From the NCBI GenBank assembly GCA_021811425.1, contig JAJZPA010000007.1:1-41344 (forward strand): DNA of 41,344 bases, read 5' to 3'. Within the stretch, counting starts at the first letter, position 1; each line of letters opens with the position of its first letter. A program made the position numbers and the translations under genes. The DNA is from Bacillota bacterium. Lineage in GTDB: Bacteria; Bacillota; Desulfitobacteriia; Desulfitobacteriales; Desulfitobacteriaceae. The notes under the pieces are model-generated. The model was given only the letters and a program-made list of their open reading frames with translations, did no database searches and had not been told where the DNA came from. This document shows positions 1-8,576 of the stretch, piece after piece.

Positions 1-373
1 TGACAAACCCACCCAAGGCCGAGCGCGCTTTGTCCAGTTCTCCTGCTTCCAAAGGCTTAAGTACCGCTTTTCCCGCATCCAAGAGGGACTTCCCAGCTAA
101 AGCCGCAGCAATCAACAGGGTTTCGAGCCCAAAGCGAACATAAGGGTAAGTCTCCAAGGACTTCAGGATCGTCCAGGGCAAGGCATAGCTCCCGCCGATC
201 AGAATAAGCCCCATCAAGACTCCCTTAGCCTTGCGTTGCTGCGGGCTTCCCTGGTTTAGTTTTTTCTCCATGAAGGAAATCGTTTTACCTAAAAGCACGA
301 CCGGATGCGGCAGGCTCCGGGGATCCCCCACGACTTGGTCGAGGAGAAAACCGGTCACAAGCGGGCTAATCAT
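1..373 (-). CDS. cbiB: Adenosylcobinamide-phosphate synthase CbiB, N-terminal part (cut by window edge)
   Basis: Not closed inside the window: about 124 N-terminal residues are visible. The start ATG (371-373) overlaps the stop of the upstream cbiC/cbiP fusion as ATGA, so it is translationally coupled. The protein begins MISPLVTGFLLDQVVGDP and continues with SLPHPVVLLGK, the N-terminal signature of the CbiB/CobD membrane family. A hydrophobic segment (VLMGLILIGGSYALP) and the DKARSALGGFV stretch follow, the latter matching the conserved region after the second membrane segment. CbiB attaches the aminopropanol arm to adenosylcobyric acid at the membrane. Its place after the cobyric acid synthase fits the pathway order. 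Confidence 0.93.
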   Translation of the reverse strand, partial: MISPLVTGFLLDQVVGDPRSLPHPVVLLGKTISFMEKKLNQGSPQQRKAKGVLMGLILIGGSYALPWTILKSLETYPYVRFGLETLLIAAALAGKSLLDAGKAVLKPLEAGELDKARSALGGFV

Positions 374-2574
374 GATTTCAACCCCATAAAACCGCGGATA
401 GCTTTGATGTCAACCGATCGGCGCACCCAGTCAGCCAGTTGATTGAGCGCCTGCTCGCGCATGGCCGTCTGTGAAGCGCCCTCAGATACTGAGCGCTCTT
501 GCCCACGCCGTTCCCATAGCGATTCCAGAAGGGTTTGGCGCAAAACATCATTGTCAAAAATCCCGTGCAGATAAGTTCCCCAAGCAGAACCATGATATAA
601 GCCATCCGCATACTGAACGCCCTGGGCGTTTAATTCGAACAAAAAGTTATGTCCAGGCTCCGGGGTGGAACGCCCCATGTGAATCTCATACCCTGATACC
701 TTTTCCCCTTGGCATTTTTCCAAATACATACCTTGCGCGAGAATCCGGCCTTCGCTTTGCACGGTATGCTTTTCCGGATCAAGCTCCGTCACCATGGGGA
801 GAATCCCGAGCCCAGGAAGGCTTTCCAAATCTGATTCCGTATGCAACGGGTCGCGCACCAGCTTCCCGAGCATTTGATAGCCGCCGCAAATCCCGACCAG
901 CGGGGTATCTCGCTCCCAAAGCGTATGTATCTTCTCCGCAAGCCCACTTGTCTGGAGAAATAGGAGATCCGCCAAGGTGTTTTTGCTTCCGGGCAAAATG
1001 ACCAAATCTGGTTCTCCCAGGGCTTTCGCCGAATCAACGTACCTTATCTCCGCATCCGGTTCATCCCGCAGCGCATCGAAATCCGTGAAATTCGAGATAT
1101 AGGGTAAACGAATGACGGCAATATCCAGTTTCGAACCAACCCCCAGTTCGCGCTCTCCAGGCTCTCCAGGCTCTTTAGTATCACTGGTTTGGCCCGCTCC
1201 TTTCACCCAGCCCTCCAAGGCGACAGAATCTTCCTCTGGAATCGCGAACTCGGTAAAATAAGGCACCACCCCGACGACGGGAATCCCAGTCTTCTCCCTA
1301 AGAAATTCCAACGCAGGCTGCAAAAGTTTGATCTCCCCGCGGAACTTGTTGAGGATAATTCCCTTAACCAAGGCACGTTCTTCGGAATCTAAGAGTTCCA
1401 ACGTTCCGACGACCGAGGCTAAGGCCCCGCCGCGATCAATATCGGCAATCAAGATCACAGGAGCCTGAATCGCTTTAGCCACTCGCATGTTAACAATGTC
1501 ATTGTCCTTCAGATTGACTTCGGCTGGGCTCCCCGCACCCTCAAGCACCAAAACCTCATTTTCCGCCAAAAGCGCAGCCAACGATTGTTGAACCAGAGGC
1601 CAGGCAAGCCGTTGATATTCCCCGTGATAACGGAGTGCCGTAAGGGTTCCTTGAGCTTTCCCCAACAGAATGACTTGTGAACTCGCCTGGCCCGTCGGTT
1701 TTAGGAGCACCGGGTTCATGCGTACATCCGGTTCACGTCCGGCAGCCTGCGCCTGCACAACCTGAGCCCGGCCCATTTCGCCACCCTCTTTGGTGACAAA
1801 AGAATTCAGTGCCATATTTTGCGCTTTAAAAGGGGCTGTCCGTAACCCCTCTTGGTAGAAAATCCGGCAAAATGCCGCCGCCAATACACTCTTTCCCACA
1901 CTGGATGACGTGCCCTGAAACATCAAGGCGGCTGCGCGTGGGTTTGTCTGCCCTGAAGCTAAGCGTAAAAGCGCATTGACCGCAGCCGCTGCCAGAGGAC
2001 TTCCCCCGCGTGTTCCGCGAATGGTGATGGAGGGAATCTCCTGGGAAGCCCATAGTTCCTCTTTGCTTTCTGCGGCTCCGACAAACCCCACCGGCATGCC
2101 GATAATCAGGGCCGGTCGGGAAGCGGGATCTTCAGCAAGACGCAGGACTTCGAGCAGGGCCGTGGGGGCATTGCCAATCGCAATGATCGCACCTGCCAAC
2201 TCCCGGGCATGCAGACGCAAAGCCGTCATGGTCCGGGTAAGCCCCCAGGACTTGGCCTTCTCCGGCACTTCTGGGTCGTTTAGGAAACAAGCTACGTTTC
2301 CCCCCATTAAACTCAGGATCTTCTTGGAGACGCCCGAGCGCACCATCTCCACATCCGTAATCACCGCTGCCCCTCGCCGCAAAGCCGCCACTCCGGCCTG
2401 AATGGCCTCTGGATGGATCAGAATAGATTCCTCCAATCCTAAATCCCCACTGGTATGAATGAGCCGTTCCACCACAGGCAGTTCTTGCTCAACCCAAGCG
2501 TGCTTCAATTGACTGCGGATGAAATGCATGCTCTCCTGTTCAATGTGTTCCGGGTCCGTCAAAAACCCCTTCAT
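370..2574 (-). CDS. cbiCP: Fusion: cobalt-precorrin-8 methylmutase (CbiC) + cobyric acid synthase (CbiP)
   Basis: A single 734-residue frame. Residues 1-210 are CbiC: the LIHTSGD motif carries the active-site His expected for the [1,5]-methyl shift that makes cobyrinic acid, followed by the ITDVEMVRSG and IGNAPTAL motifs. From about residue 218 the protein is CbiP/CobQ: GTSSSVGKSV nucleotide loop, KAQNMALNS, LEGAGSPAEVNL, then a class I glutamine amidotransferase domain with LVGICGGYQMLG (nucleophile Cys) and GTYLHGIFDN (catalytic His). CbiP amidates four side chains of adenosylcobyrinate a,c-diamide. The two halves catalyse non-consecutive steps. There is no stop or start signal at the join, so this is a real fusion. 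It overlaps cbiX upstream and cbiB downstream by 4 nt each. A separate CbiA is not in the window. Confidence 0.95.
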   Translation of the reverse strand: MKGFLTDPEHIEQESMHFIRSQLKHAWVEQELPVVERLIHTSGDLGLEESILIHPEAIQAGVAALRRGAAVITDVEMVRSGVSKKILSLMGGNVACFLNDPEVPEKAKSWGLTRTMTALRLHARELAGAIIAIGNAPTALLEVLRLAEDPASRPALIIGMPVGFVGAAESKEELWASQEIPSITIRGTRGGSPLAAAAVNALLRLASGQTNPRAAALMFQGTSSSVGKSVLAAAFCRIFYQEGLRTAPFKAQNMALNSFVTKEGGEMGRAQVVQAQAAGREPDVRMNPVLLKPTGQASSQVILLGKAQGTLTALRYHGEYQRLAWPLVQQSLAALLAENEVLVLEGAGSPAEVNLKDNDIVNMRVAKAIQAPVILIADIDRGGALASVVGTLELLDSEERALVKGIILNKFRGEIKLLQPALEFLREKTGIPVVGVVPYFTEFAIPEEDSVALEGWVKGAGQTSDTKEPGEPGERELGVGSKLDIAVIRLPYISNFTDFDALRDEPDAEIRYVDSAKALGEPDLVILPGSKNTLADLLFLQTSGLAEKIHTLWERDTPLVGICGGYQMLGKLVRDPLHTESDLESLPGLGILPMVTELDPEKHTVQSEGRILAQGMYLEKCQGEKVSGYEIHMGRSTPEPGHNFLFELNAQGVQYADGLYHGSAWGTYLHGIFDNDVLRQTLLESLWERRGQERSVSEGASQTAMREQALNQLADWVRRSVDIKAIRGFMGLKS

Positions 2575-2939
2575 GCCCCCATAGCCTCCTTAATACGTAC
2601 ACTCGCTAAGGAGGCGATTTGATCATCTGCCCCCAATGCCTGGCTAAAGATGATCTCCAGCTCCGGAAACTCCGCCCGCACTAGGGCGGCCTCCTCATGA
2701 ATATCGACCGTAACGTGCATCCCTTCGAAGAGAAAAAGCGGCATGATGATGACCCGTTTGGCCCCCTTGAGCGCTTGCGCCCGAATCGCCTGCGGCAGGC
2801 TCGGTTCACTATGGGCCATAAAAGCGGGGGTAACGATGCGCCCTAAGAGTGCTTCTACTTTTTCCGCCACTTCAACCAGGCCTTGATTGGCCTCAGCTCG
2901 ACGGCTGCCATGTCCTAAGAGAATGATTTCGGTATCCAC
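2571..2939 (-). CDS. cbiX: Small sirohydrochlorin cobaltochelatase CbiX
   Basis: A 122-residue single-domain chelatase of the CbiX-short class, half the size of the two-domain forms. The metal-binding histidines are His10 in LLGHGSR and His75 in FEGMHVTVDI. It inserts Co2+ into sirohydrochlorin, the step that commits the pathway to the anaerobic route, and presumably works as a homodimer. The reading frame overlaps the end of cbiJ by 25 nt and the start of the cbiC/cbiP fusion by 4 nt, so expression is coupled to both. No His-rich metal loop of the kind found in some CbiX proteins is present. Confidence 0.93.
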   Translation of the reverse strand: MDTEIILLGHGSRRAEANQGLVEVAEKVEALLGRIVTPAFMAHSEPSLPQAIRAQALKGAKRVIIMPLFLFEGMHVTVDIHEEAALVRAEFPELEIIFSQALGADDQIASLASVRIKEAMGA

Positions 2940-3703
2940 AATCTTTCCTCCATCCTTTGAATAAATTCAGTACGATTTAGCTCAGGTTCGTTGCCGTCGG
3001 GCCGAGCCAACAGAATCAGCGGGATGCCCAACTGCTTACAAGCATTTATTTTTTCAGGTGTACCCCCTTCAACCCCGCTGTCTTTGGCTACCATCACGTC
3101 GATCCGAAGCTGTTTCAGGACAGCCTCATTCCACTCCTGAGAAAAGGGACCCTGGGCGGCAATGATCTGCCACGGTTTGAGACCTAGAGCCTCACACGTT
3201 ATTAATACCTGGGACGTGGGGAGAACTCTTACATAAAGCGTTTTGCCCTCTAACCCGGTCTGGTTAAGCCACTCCGGCAGGTTCTTGCTGCCCGTGGTCA
3301 GAAAAATCCGTTCTCCAAACCCTGCCGCCAATTCCGCCGCCTCCGGAATCTCTGCAGCCCAGAAAACGCCGTCCTCCCCGTCCGCGCCTGAGGGTCGCAC
3401 CCAGCGAAAGTAAGGAAGCCTGCAGGCTGAACTGGCACGTTTTGCGGTCTCACGCAGGCGGCTGGCATACGGATGTGCAGCATCAACCAAGGCGTCAAAG
3501 CGGCCGCGATTCAAGGTTTCTGCCAGCTCATCCACCGCGAACGCACCCTGGCGAACCGTCAGAGTCTGCCCGAGTTTGGACTGCCCTGCTAATTCCGCTC
3601 CATAGGCCGTGAGGACAGAAAGAAGCACGTCATGTCCCCGCAGCACCAGTTCCTCCGCCAGTAAACGACCGTCAGACGTACCTGCCAGAACCAGAAATTT
3701 CAT
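2915..3703 (-). CDS. cbiJ: Cobalt-precorrin-6A reductase CbiJ/CobK
   Basis: 262 residues, the usual size for CobK/CbiJ. It begins MKFLVLAGTSDGRLLAEEL, the nucleotide-binding N-terminus of the family, and carries DALVDAAHPYA and the KDSGVEGGTPEKI motif near the C-terminus. The enzyme reduces the corrin macrocycle of cobalt-precorrin-6A with a nicotinamide cofactor. The start overlaps the stop of cbiH as ATGA, and the 3' end overlaps cbiX by 25 nt. Confidence 0.93.
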   Translation of the reverse strand: MKFLVLAGTSDGRLLAEELVLRGHDVLLSVLTAYGAELAGQSKLGQTLTVRQGAFAVDELAETLNRGRFDALVDAAHPYASRLRETAKRASSACRLPYFRWVRPSGADGEDGVFWAAEIPEAAELAAGFGERIFLTTGSKNLPEWLNQTGLEGKTLYVRVLPTSQVLITCEALGLKPWQIIAAQGPFSQEWNEAVLKQLRIDVMVAKDSGVEGGTPEKINACKQLGIPLILLARPDGNEPELNRTEFIQRMEERLWIPKSFS

Positions 3704-4425
3704 ACATCATACCCTCGCGGCGTAACCAGATAAGGACCGATCACGCGCGTATGTGAATTGCCAACAATGACCGTAGTCAACATATCAATCTCTGCTTTGG
3801 TGAATTCCGCCAGCGTGCTCACCCGCACACTGGACCCATGCCCACGCAACGCTTCGCGCACGATCCCCACCGGGGTTTGAGGGCTGCGGTATTCCAAAAG
3901 AATCTGACGCACGATCTCAATGTGTTCCGTGCGGCCCGTGCTCTTGGGATTATAGATAGCAAGAACAAAATCCCCTTCTGCGGCTAAACGGACACGTTTG
4001 AGAATCGTCTCCCAGGGGGTGAGCAAATCACTCAAACTGATAACGGCAAAATCATGCATGAGCGGGGCCCCAAGCAGGGAAGCCGCAGCATTCGCCGCTG
4101 TCACCCCGGGAATCACCTCCAAAGGCATGTCCAGGCGTCCCGCTTCCGCCAAACATTCAATCAGGATTCCGGCCATGCCGTAAACCCCGGCATCCCCGCT
4201 GCTGACCAAGGCAACCTTATGCCCTTCACTTGCGAGCCGGACCACTTCGCGGCAGCGTTCCACTTCCTGACGCATCCCAGTTGCCGCAATCATTTGGCTG
4301 CTAAGGAAAGGGCGAATCAACTCAATATAGGTCTTGTATCCTGCGACCGTATCCACTTCAGCCCAAACCCCACGGGCTCGCTCTGTCATATGTTGGGGAT
4401 CACCGGGTCCGATACCGACAACCAT
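3700..4425 (-). CDS. cbiH: Cobalt-precorrin-3 C17-methyltransferase CbiH
   Basis: The open frame extends upstream to 4524. The start is placed at the ATG at 4423-4425, giving MVVGIGPGDPQHM, because tetrapyrrole methylases begin at this GxGPGDP motif, an AGGGA site lies 6 nt upstream, and the resulting 241 residues match the family. It also carries SSGDAGVYGMAG and VIPGVTAANAAASLLGAPL, the methylase motifs of the CobJ/CbiH branch. It uses S-adenosylmethionine to methylate C17 with ring contraction. It overlaps the end of cbiG by 40 nt and cbiJ by 4 nt. Confidence 0.93.
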   Translation of the reverse strand: MVVGIGPGDPQHMTERARGVWAEVDTVAGYKTYIELIRPFLSSQMIAATGMRQEVERCREVVRLASEGHKVALVSSGDAGVYGMAGILIECLAEAGRLDMPLEVIPGVTAANAAASLLGAPLMHDFAVISLSDLLTPWETILKRVRLAAEGDFVLAIYNPKSTGRTEHIEIVRQILLEYRSPQTPVGIVREALRGHGSSVRVSTLAEFTKAEIDMLTTVIVGNSHTRVIGPYLVTPRGYDV

Positions 4426-5513
4426 GATCTTTCCCTGCTGATCGCGACCGTAATCCCTTTCATTTTGGTTTTGGGCAGAATCAAGCTGCCGTTCTCCGTT
4501 CCGAGCAAGCTCGCCGCTTCGCATACCCCGTCAACTCCTATCTTTTCTTGCACAAACTCTGAAGGCGTTAGCCCCGTTTCCTCATTCTTGGTTTGAATCT
4601 CAGAAGCCTTAAACGTGATAAACGGAATCCCCAAGCGGGCAGCCGCTTCGATGAGTCCCTGTTCTCCGGCTTTGAGATCAATACTGTAGATTCCCTTGAG
4701 CGCCGAGTATGAAGCTCCTACCTGAGTCATTGCTGCTGCAATGGCTTCAAGTACCGCATCCGAACTCACACCCCGGCGGCAGCCCACTCCGATGCTCAAA
4801 ATCCGGGGAATCAAATAGAGTGCTGCTGAGGGAAACGTTGGAAAAGCGCTGATGATAATATCTGCCTGGAATGGTGCTACCTCTTGGTAATGCGGGTCAC
4901 GACACAAGGGATGGGCAGCGGGCAGCTCCTGCTCTGAAAAGTAGCCCAGGTGACCGTAATCTAACAGCTTGCGGTTGACACCTGGCAAATGTTCCAGAGG
5001 CTCTACCTTCCAGTCAAAACGCCGGGCATATTCATCCGGGGCGGTGAAGCCCTGAACATCAGTCGCGGTTGTGATGACTGCGGTAGAGCCAGCGCGCGCA
5101 GCCAGATAGTTGGCCCAGGCGTTGGCCCCGCCCAAATGCCCGGAAAGGAGAGGAATGAGAAAACGCCCGGCTTCATCCCCGACCAGCACAGCTGGATCCC
5201 GCTCTTTTCCCTGCAGCAGGGAACCCATCTCCCGGACCACAATCCCAGCTGCCATGATCAAAATGAGCAGGCGATGGCTCAGCCATAATTCAGGCAAAAG
5301 TTCCCGCAAACGCCGAAAGCTTCGCGCTTCCATGGATCTGAAACCAGGCGTTGGCTCCTGCTCGGACGCCGGCTGGGTCAGCATACATCCGTTCGCTGGT
5401 ATCTGTTTATGGCAGTGTTCATGCGCATAAATCTCTACTTCACCGGGCAAGAACTCAGCCAAGACCAAGGCCCGCTCCAGCCCCCGATCCGTCAAGGCGA
5501 TGATGGCTGCCAT
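4386..5513 (-). CDS. cbiG: Cobalt-precorrin 5A hydrolase CbiG
   Basis: 375 residues. The N-terminal domain carries RLLILIMAAGIVVRE and the IPLLSGHLGGAN motif. The C-terminal domain carries SIGVGCRRGVSSDAV and a GVDGVCEAASLL region typical of CbiG. The enzyme opens the delta-lactone ring and releases the two-carbon fragment as acetaldehyde in the anaerobic pathway, so its presence confirms the oxygen-independent route. The start ATG overlaps the TAA stop of cbiF by one base. The 3' end runs about 14 residues beyond the conserved KTKMKGITVAIS, overlapping the cbiH start. Confidence 0.93.
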   Translation of the reverse strand: MAAIIALTDRGLERALVLAEFLPGEVEIYAHEHCHKQIPANGCMLTQPASEQEPTPGFRSMEARSFRRLRELLPELWLSHRLLILIMAAGIVVREMGSLLQGKERDPAVLVGDEAGRFLIPLLSGHLGGANAWANYLAARAGSTAVITTATDVQGFTAPDEYARRFDWKVEPLEHLPGVNRKLLDYGHLGYFSEQELPAAHPLCRDPHYQEVAPFQADIIISAFPTFPSAALYLIPRILSIGVGCRRGVSSDAVLEAIAAAMTQVGASYSALKGIYSIDLKAGEQGLIEAAARLGIPFITFKASEIQTKNEETGLTPSEFVQEKIGVDGVCEAASLLGTENGSLILPKTKMKGITVAISRERSWLSVSDPVIPNI

Positions 5514-6274
5514 TAAGAATCTCTCCCCCGACGATAGGCATGGGTAAAATCCGGATCATAAAGTTTAGAGCGAGCATAAGCTTTCCCCAGAAAATCGCCC
5601 ACGAGGATCTGCGCGGTTTTCTGCACTCCGGCTTCCCGCACCTTTTGCTCAATATCTTCTAAGGTCCCCCGGACAACCGCTTCTTCCGGCCAGCTTGCCT
5701 TATAGACGACGGCAACCGGGGTTGAGATCGGATAACCCTCTTTGAGTTCCTCCACAACCTTGCCAATGTCCTGAACACTGAGAAAAAGCGCCAAGCTAGC
5801 CTGGTGTTTGGCCAGAGAGGCCAAGCGTTCCCCCTCAGGCACGGAGGTTCGCCCAGCAAGGCGTGTGAGGATCAACGTCTGAGAAACCCCAGGCAGGGTG
5901 AACTCGCGTTGGACAGCTGCTGCCGCAGCAAACACAGAGGAGACGCCCGGAATGACTGCATACGTAATCCCGAGTTCGTCCAAAACATCCATCTGTTCTT
6001 GGATCGCACCGTAAACCGAGGGATCCCCCGTATGCAGGCGAACGATCGATTCCCCTTGGTCCGCCCCGGTTTTCATCAAATGGATGACTTCTTCCAGGGT
6101 TAAACCGGCGCTGTCATGCAGCAAAACCTCTGAGCGGCAATGGCTTAATAATTCAGGATTGACCAAAGAACCGGCATAGATCACGCGATCCGCGTGCCTG
6201 AGGGCCTTTTGCCCTTTGACGGTTATAAGTTCCGGATCCCCCGGCCCTGCCCCCACAAAAATGACCTCTCCCAT
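5513..6274 (-). CDS. cbiF: Cobalt-precorrin-4 C11-methyltransferase CbiF
   Basis: 253 residues from the ATG at 6272-6274, chosen over the in-frame TTG just upstream because the AGGAGG at 6282-6287 then lies 7 nt away. Tetrapyrrole methylase motifs: VIFVGAGPGDPELITVKG, IYAGSLVNPELL, RLHTGDPSVYGAI and the long VIPGVSSVFAAAA. These define CbiF/CobM, which methylates C11 with S-adenosylmethionine. The start shares one base with the cbiL stop (TGATG), and the stop shares one base with the cbiG start. Confidence 0.94.
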   Translation of the reverse strand: MGEVIFVGAGPGDPELITVKGQKALRHADRVIYAGSLVNPELLSHCRSEVLLHDSAGLTLEEVIHLMKTGADQGESIVRLHTGDPSVYGAIQEQMDVLDELGITYAVIPGVSSVFAAAAAVQREFTLPGVSQTLILTRLAGRTSVPEGERLASLAKHQASLALFLSVQDIGKVVEELKEGYPISTPVAVVYKASWPEEAVVRGTLEDIEQKVREAGVQKTAQILVGDFLGKAYARSKLYDPDFTHAYRRGRDS

Positions 6275-6990
6275 CAATTTTCCTCCTCTGCTCTGCCGAC
6301 CGCCCCTTTGACGATGAGAAGGCTAAGGTAATCTATTTTCCCGTCCGGCCGCTGCGCTTCCGGATTCCACTCGATCCTTTCGTTGTCATGCCCGACTCTG
6401 GACAGCAACACGGCTGCGCGCTCCTTATCTTTAAGCCTGGCTAAGATCTCCGGCAAGCGCCGGGATACTTTCATGAGAACGAGATTGGGAAACCCCAGAT
6501 AATCCTCGAGCCCGTCGCCACTGGGAAGAATCAGTAAAGGTTCATCTCCTTCCGCCAGCGGCAGATTCACACGGGCAGCGGCTGCAGCAAGGGCCATGAT
6601 TCCAGGAACCGTCTCAATTCGTTCCTCTGGGATTTTTCCTTTCAGCTTGTCCAGAAGATAAGTATAGGTGCTGTATAAGGACGGATCTCCCAAGGTGATG
6701 AAAGCCACCGTCTGCCCGTCTGCCAAGAGCCGACGGATCCTCTCCGCTCCACTTTCCCAGGCCTGCTCCAAGACCTCGCGTTCCGCTGTCATCGGAAGTT
6801 CGATCTCGATTTGCCCCACATCAGGGCGGCAGTGCCCTTTAGCGATCTCCCAGGCCACGCTTTCCCGTTCCAGCTTGGATTTAGGTATGGCGATAACATC
6901 TGTCTTCCTGAGCACTGCCACGGCTTTCAGCGTCAAGAGCTGTGGATCCCCAGGACCGACCCCCACTCCGTAAAACCTCCCCCAAGTCAT
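6274..6990 (-). CDS. cbiL: Cobalt-precorrin-2 C20-methyltransferase CbiL
   Basis: 238 residues. N-terminal GVGVGPGDPQLLTLKA, IAIPKSKLERES and FITLGDPSLYSTYTYL are diagnostic for the CobI/CbiL C20-methylase, followed by TVPGIMALAAAAA. It adds the C20 methyl group early in the pathway. The start overlaps the stop of cbiET by 4 nt (ATGA). Nothing unusual in length or motifs. Confidence 0.94.
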   Translation of the reverse strand: MTWGRFYGVGVGPGDPQLLTLKAVAVLRKTDVIAIPKSKLERESVAWEIAKGHCRPDVGQIEIELPMTAEREVLEQAWESGAERIRRLLADGQTVAFITLGDPSLYSTYTYLLDKLKGKIPEERIETVPGIMALAAAAARVNLPLAEGDEPLLILPSGDGLEDYLGFPNLVLMKVSRRLPEILARLKDKERAAVLLSRVGHDNERIEWNPEAQRPDGKIDYLSLLIVKGAVGRAEEEN

Positions 6991-8207
6991 CCAACTTCCC
7001 CTCCTTTACGGGCTGATATGATAAAAACCTGATTTAAGGACTGCGCCATATGGAAATCTTGAATTTTAGGCCACCGAATCGCCTGAATCGAAACCGTGTC
7101 GATATCCTGATAACTCATCCGGGACAGAGCCTCTAAACCCTTGACAACACTTTCCAAGGTCACAGCCGTCATGACGAGTCTGCCTCCGCTCACCAGAGGA
7201 ACCTTCTCAAGGATCGCTTGCAAACGTCCCCGGCTGCCGCCAATGATGCAGACATCGACCGGAGGAACCTGAGCCAACGCTTCGGGAGCCGTACCCGTTA
7301 TGAGTTGCAGGTTACTCACGGCAAACTTCCTCTGGTTGGCCCGGATGAGTTCCTGGGCATCCCCGTCGCTCTCGACAGCATACACCATACCCTCGCCGGC
7401 TAAGGCTGCCGCTTCTATACTGATGCTTCCCGTCCCCGCTCCCACGTCCAGGACATGATCCGTCAGCGTAATCTGAGCTTTAGCCAACACTTGCACCCGG
7501 ATTTCTGCCTTCGTCATCGGAACTTCCCCTCGAATGAATTCCCGATCGGGGATCCCGAGGCGCATCGCGTTATTCTGCCAGGGATTATGCGGATAGGTTG
7601 GATAAATAATCAGGATTGCCTGTTCTAGTTTCTGCGGGAAACGCGCTAATTGTTCAGCATCCAAAGTCTCCCAAACCTCATCCGGATAACACAGGGAATT
7701 CCCCAGCGCAATGCGCGGATTGATCCCGCGTTCCAGTAAGAGCTGAGCCACTTTTTGCGGGGTATTCGCTCCACCCGTGAGCACAGCCGTAGGCTTTAAG
7801 AGCGTTCGTGGCAGACTCGCCAAATCCCGTCCATGCACGCTCACAAACGCAGCATCCTGCCAGGGAATCCCCGCCCGCGCGAAAACAAATTGTACCGAAC
7901 TAAGCCCAGGATGCACGGAAATCTTCTCTTCCGTAAACTCCCGCCGCAAGGCCGAAAGCAGGCTAAAAAAACCCGGATCCCCGGACACCAGAACCCCTAC
8001 TACTAGATTCTCTTCCAAAAGGCTCCCGATCCGTTGCAAACTCTGGACAATATCTCCGGAAAGATGGAAAATTCCTTTTTTGCGCTCCGGAAAGAGCTGC
8101 ATTGCGCGCGAACTGCCCACCACGGCATCGCACTGGGCCACAATCTCATGAGTCGCCTGCGGTATCCATTCCGGCCGACCCGGACCGATGCCAATGACAT
8201 GGATCAT
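6987..8207 (-). CDS. cbiET: Cobalt-precorrin-7 C5 methyltransferase / precorrin-6B C15 methyltransferase (CbiE-CbiT fusion)
   Basis: 406 residues. Residues 1-205 are CbiE (GIGPGRPEWI, VLVSGDPGFFSLL, HPGLSSVQFVFARAG). Residues 215-405 are CbiT, a Rossmann methyltransferase with DVGAGTGSISIEAA binding S-adenosylmethionine and PPVDVCIIGGSRG. The fusion methylates C5 and C15 and decarboxylates the C12 acetate, like CobL. It is the first gene below the cobalamin riboswitch. An AGGAGG (8213-8218) lies 5 nt before the ATG and directly follows the T-run of the switch terminator, so the terminated transcript stops before the ribosome site. Confidence 0.95.
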   Translation of the reverse strand: MIHVIGIGPGRPEWIPQATHEIVAQCDAVVGSSRAMQLFPERKKGIFHLSGDIVQSLQRIGSLLEENLVVGVLVSGDPGFFSLLSALRREFTEEKISVHPGLSSVQFVFARAGIPWQDAAFVSVHGRDLASLPRTLLKPTAVLTGGANTPQKVAQLLLERGINPRIALGNSLCYPDEVWETLDAEQLARFPQKLEQAILIIYPTYPHNPWQNNAMRLGIPDREFIRGEVPMTKAEIRVQVLAKAQITLTDHVLDVGAGTGSISIEAAALAGEGMVYAVESDGDAQELIRANQRKFAVSNLQLITGTAPEALAQVPPVDVCIIGGSRGRLQAILEKVPLVSGGRLVMTAVTLESVVKGLEALSRMSYQDIDTVSIQAIRWPKIQDFHMAQSLNQVFIISARKGGEVG

Positions 8208-8218
8208 GTCTTCCTCCT

Positions 8219-8248
8219 AAAAACAAAAATTCGAGCTCAGCGCTCGAA
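8219..8248 (-). terminator. Intrinsic terminator, expression platform of the cobalamin riboswitch
   Basis: On the minus strand a 7-bp stem TTCGAGC/GCTCGAA is followed at once by TTTTTGTTTTT. It lies about 50 nt below the aptamer and 11 nt above the cbiET start codon. This is the layout of a transcription-terminating riboswitch: bound cobalamin should favour this hairpin and shut off cbiET and everything after it. Confidence 0.9.
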
Positions 8249-8300
8249 AATGGTTTGTCTAAATATGCAAACACATCTCCTATCGCTCGTAGGTCAGTGA

Positions 8301-8460
8301 ACATTTCAAGGCAGGTCTCCTGGCTTCAAATCATCATCCTCCCCCCTTCCCGGCTAAGGCCAGTGGGTTCGTGAGAGGACTCCTTGTTTCACAGTGGCGG
8401 GACCGCGCCGGAATCACACCGGCTTCCCAATTATCCTCAATGCGAGGGCCTTGAAAACGT
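8301..8460 (-). promoter_or_regulatory. Adenosylcobalamin riboswitch aptamer
   Basis: Read on the minus strand, the conserved blocks appear in order: GGGAAgccGGTG, CGCGGTCCCGCCACTGT, and near the 3' end the B12 box AAGCCAGGAGACCTGCC. The closing P1 stem is visible as TTTTCAAGGC near 8448-8457 pairing with GCCTTGAAA near 8304-8312. It sits between cbiD and cbiET and controls the genes from cbiET onward through the terminator at 8219-8248. Confidence 0.96.
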
Positions 8461-8576
8461 ATTCAGTTTTAATTAGGGTATTCGACACCAGACCTAAGAT
8501 TCCTGCTCCCAATCCCAACAGCTCGTTACTTTTGTTGTTGCTATCACTTTACCCTCTCGGACCATGCAAGGTTCCA

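Noticed and set aside
4426-4524. N-terminal extension of CbiH by 33 residues
   Set aside because: The extension is Gln/Arg/Asn-rich, overlaps cbiG deeply, and the methylase fold begins at the internal ATG, which has its own ribosome site.
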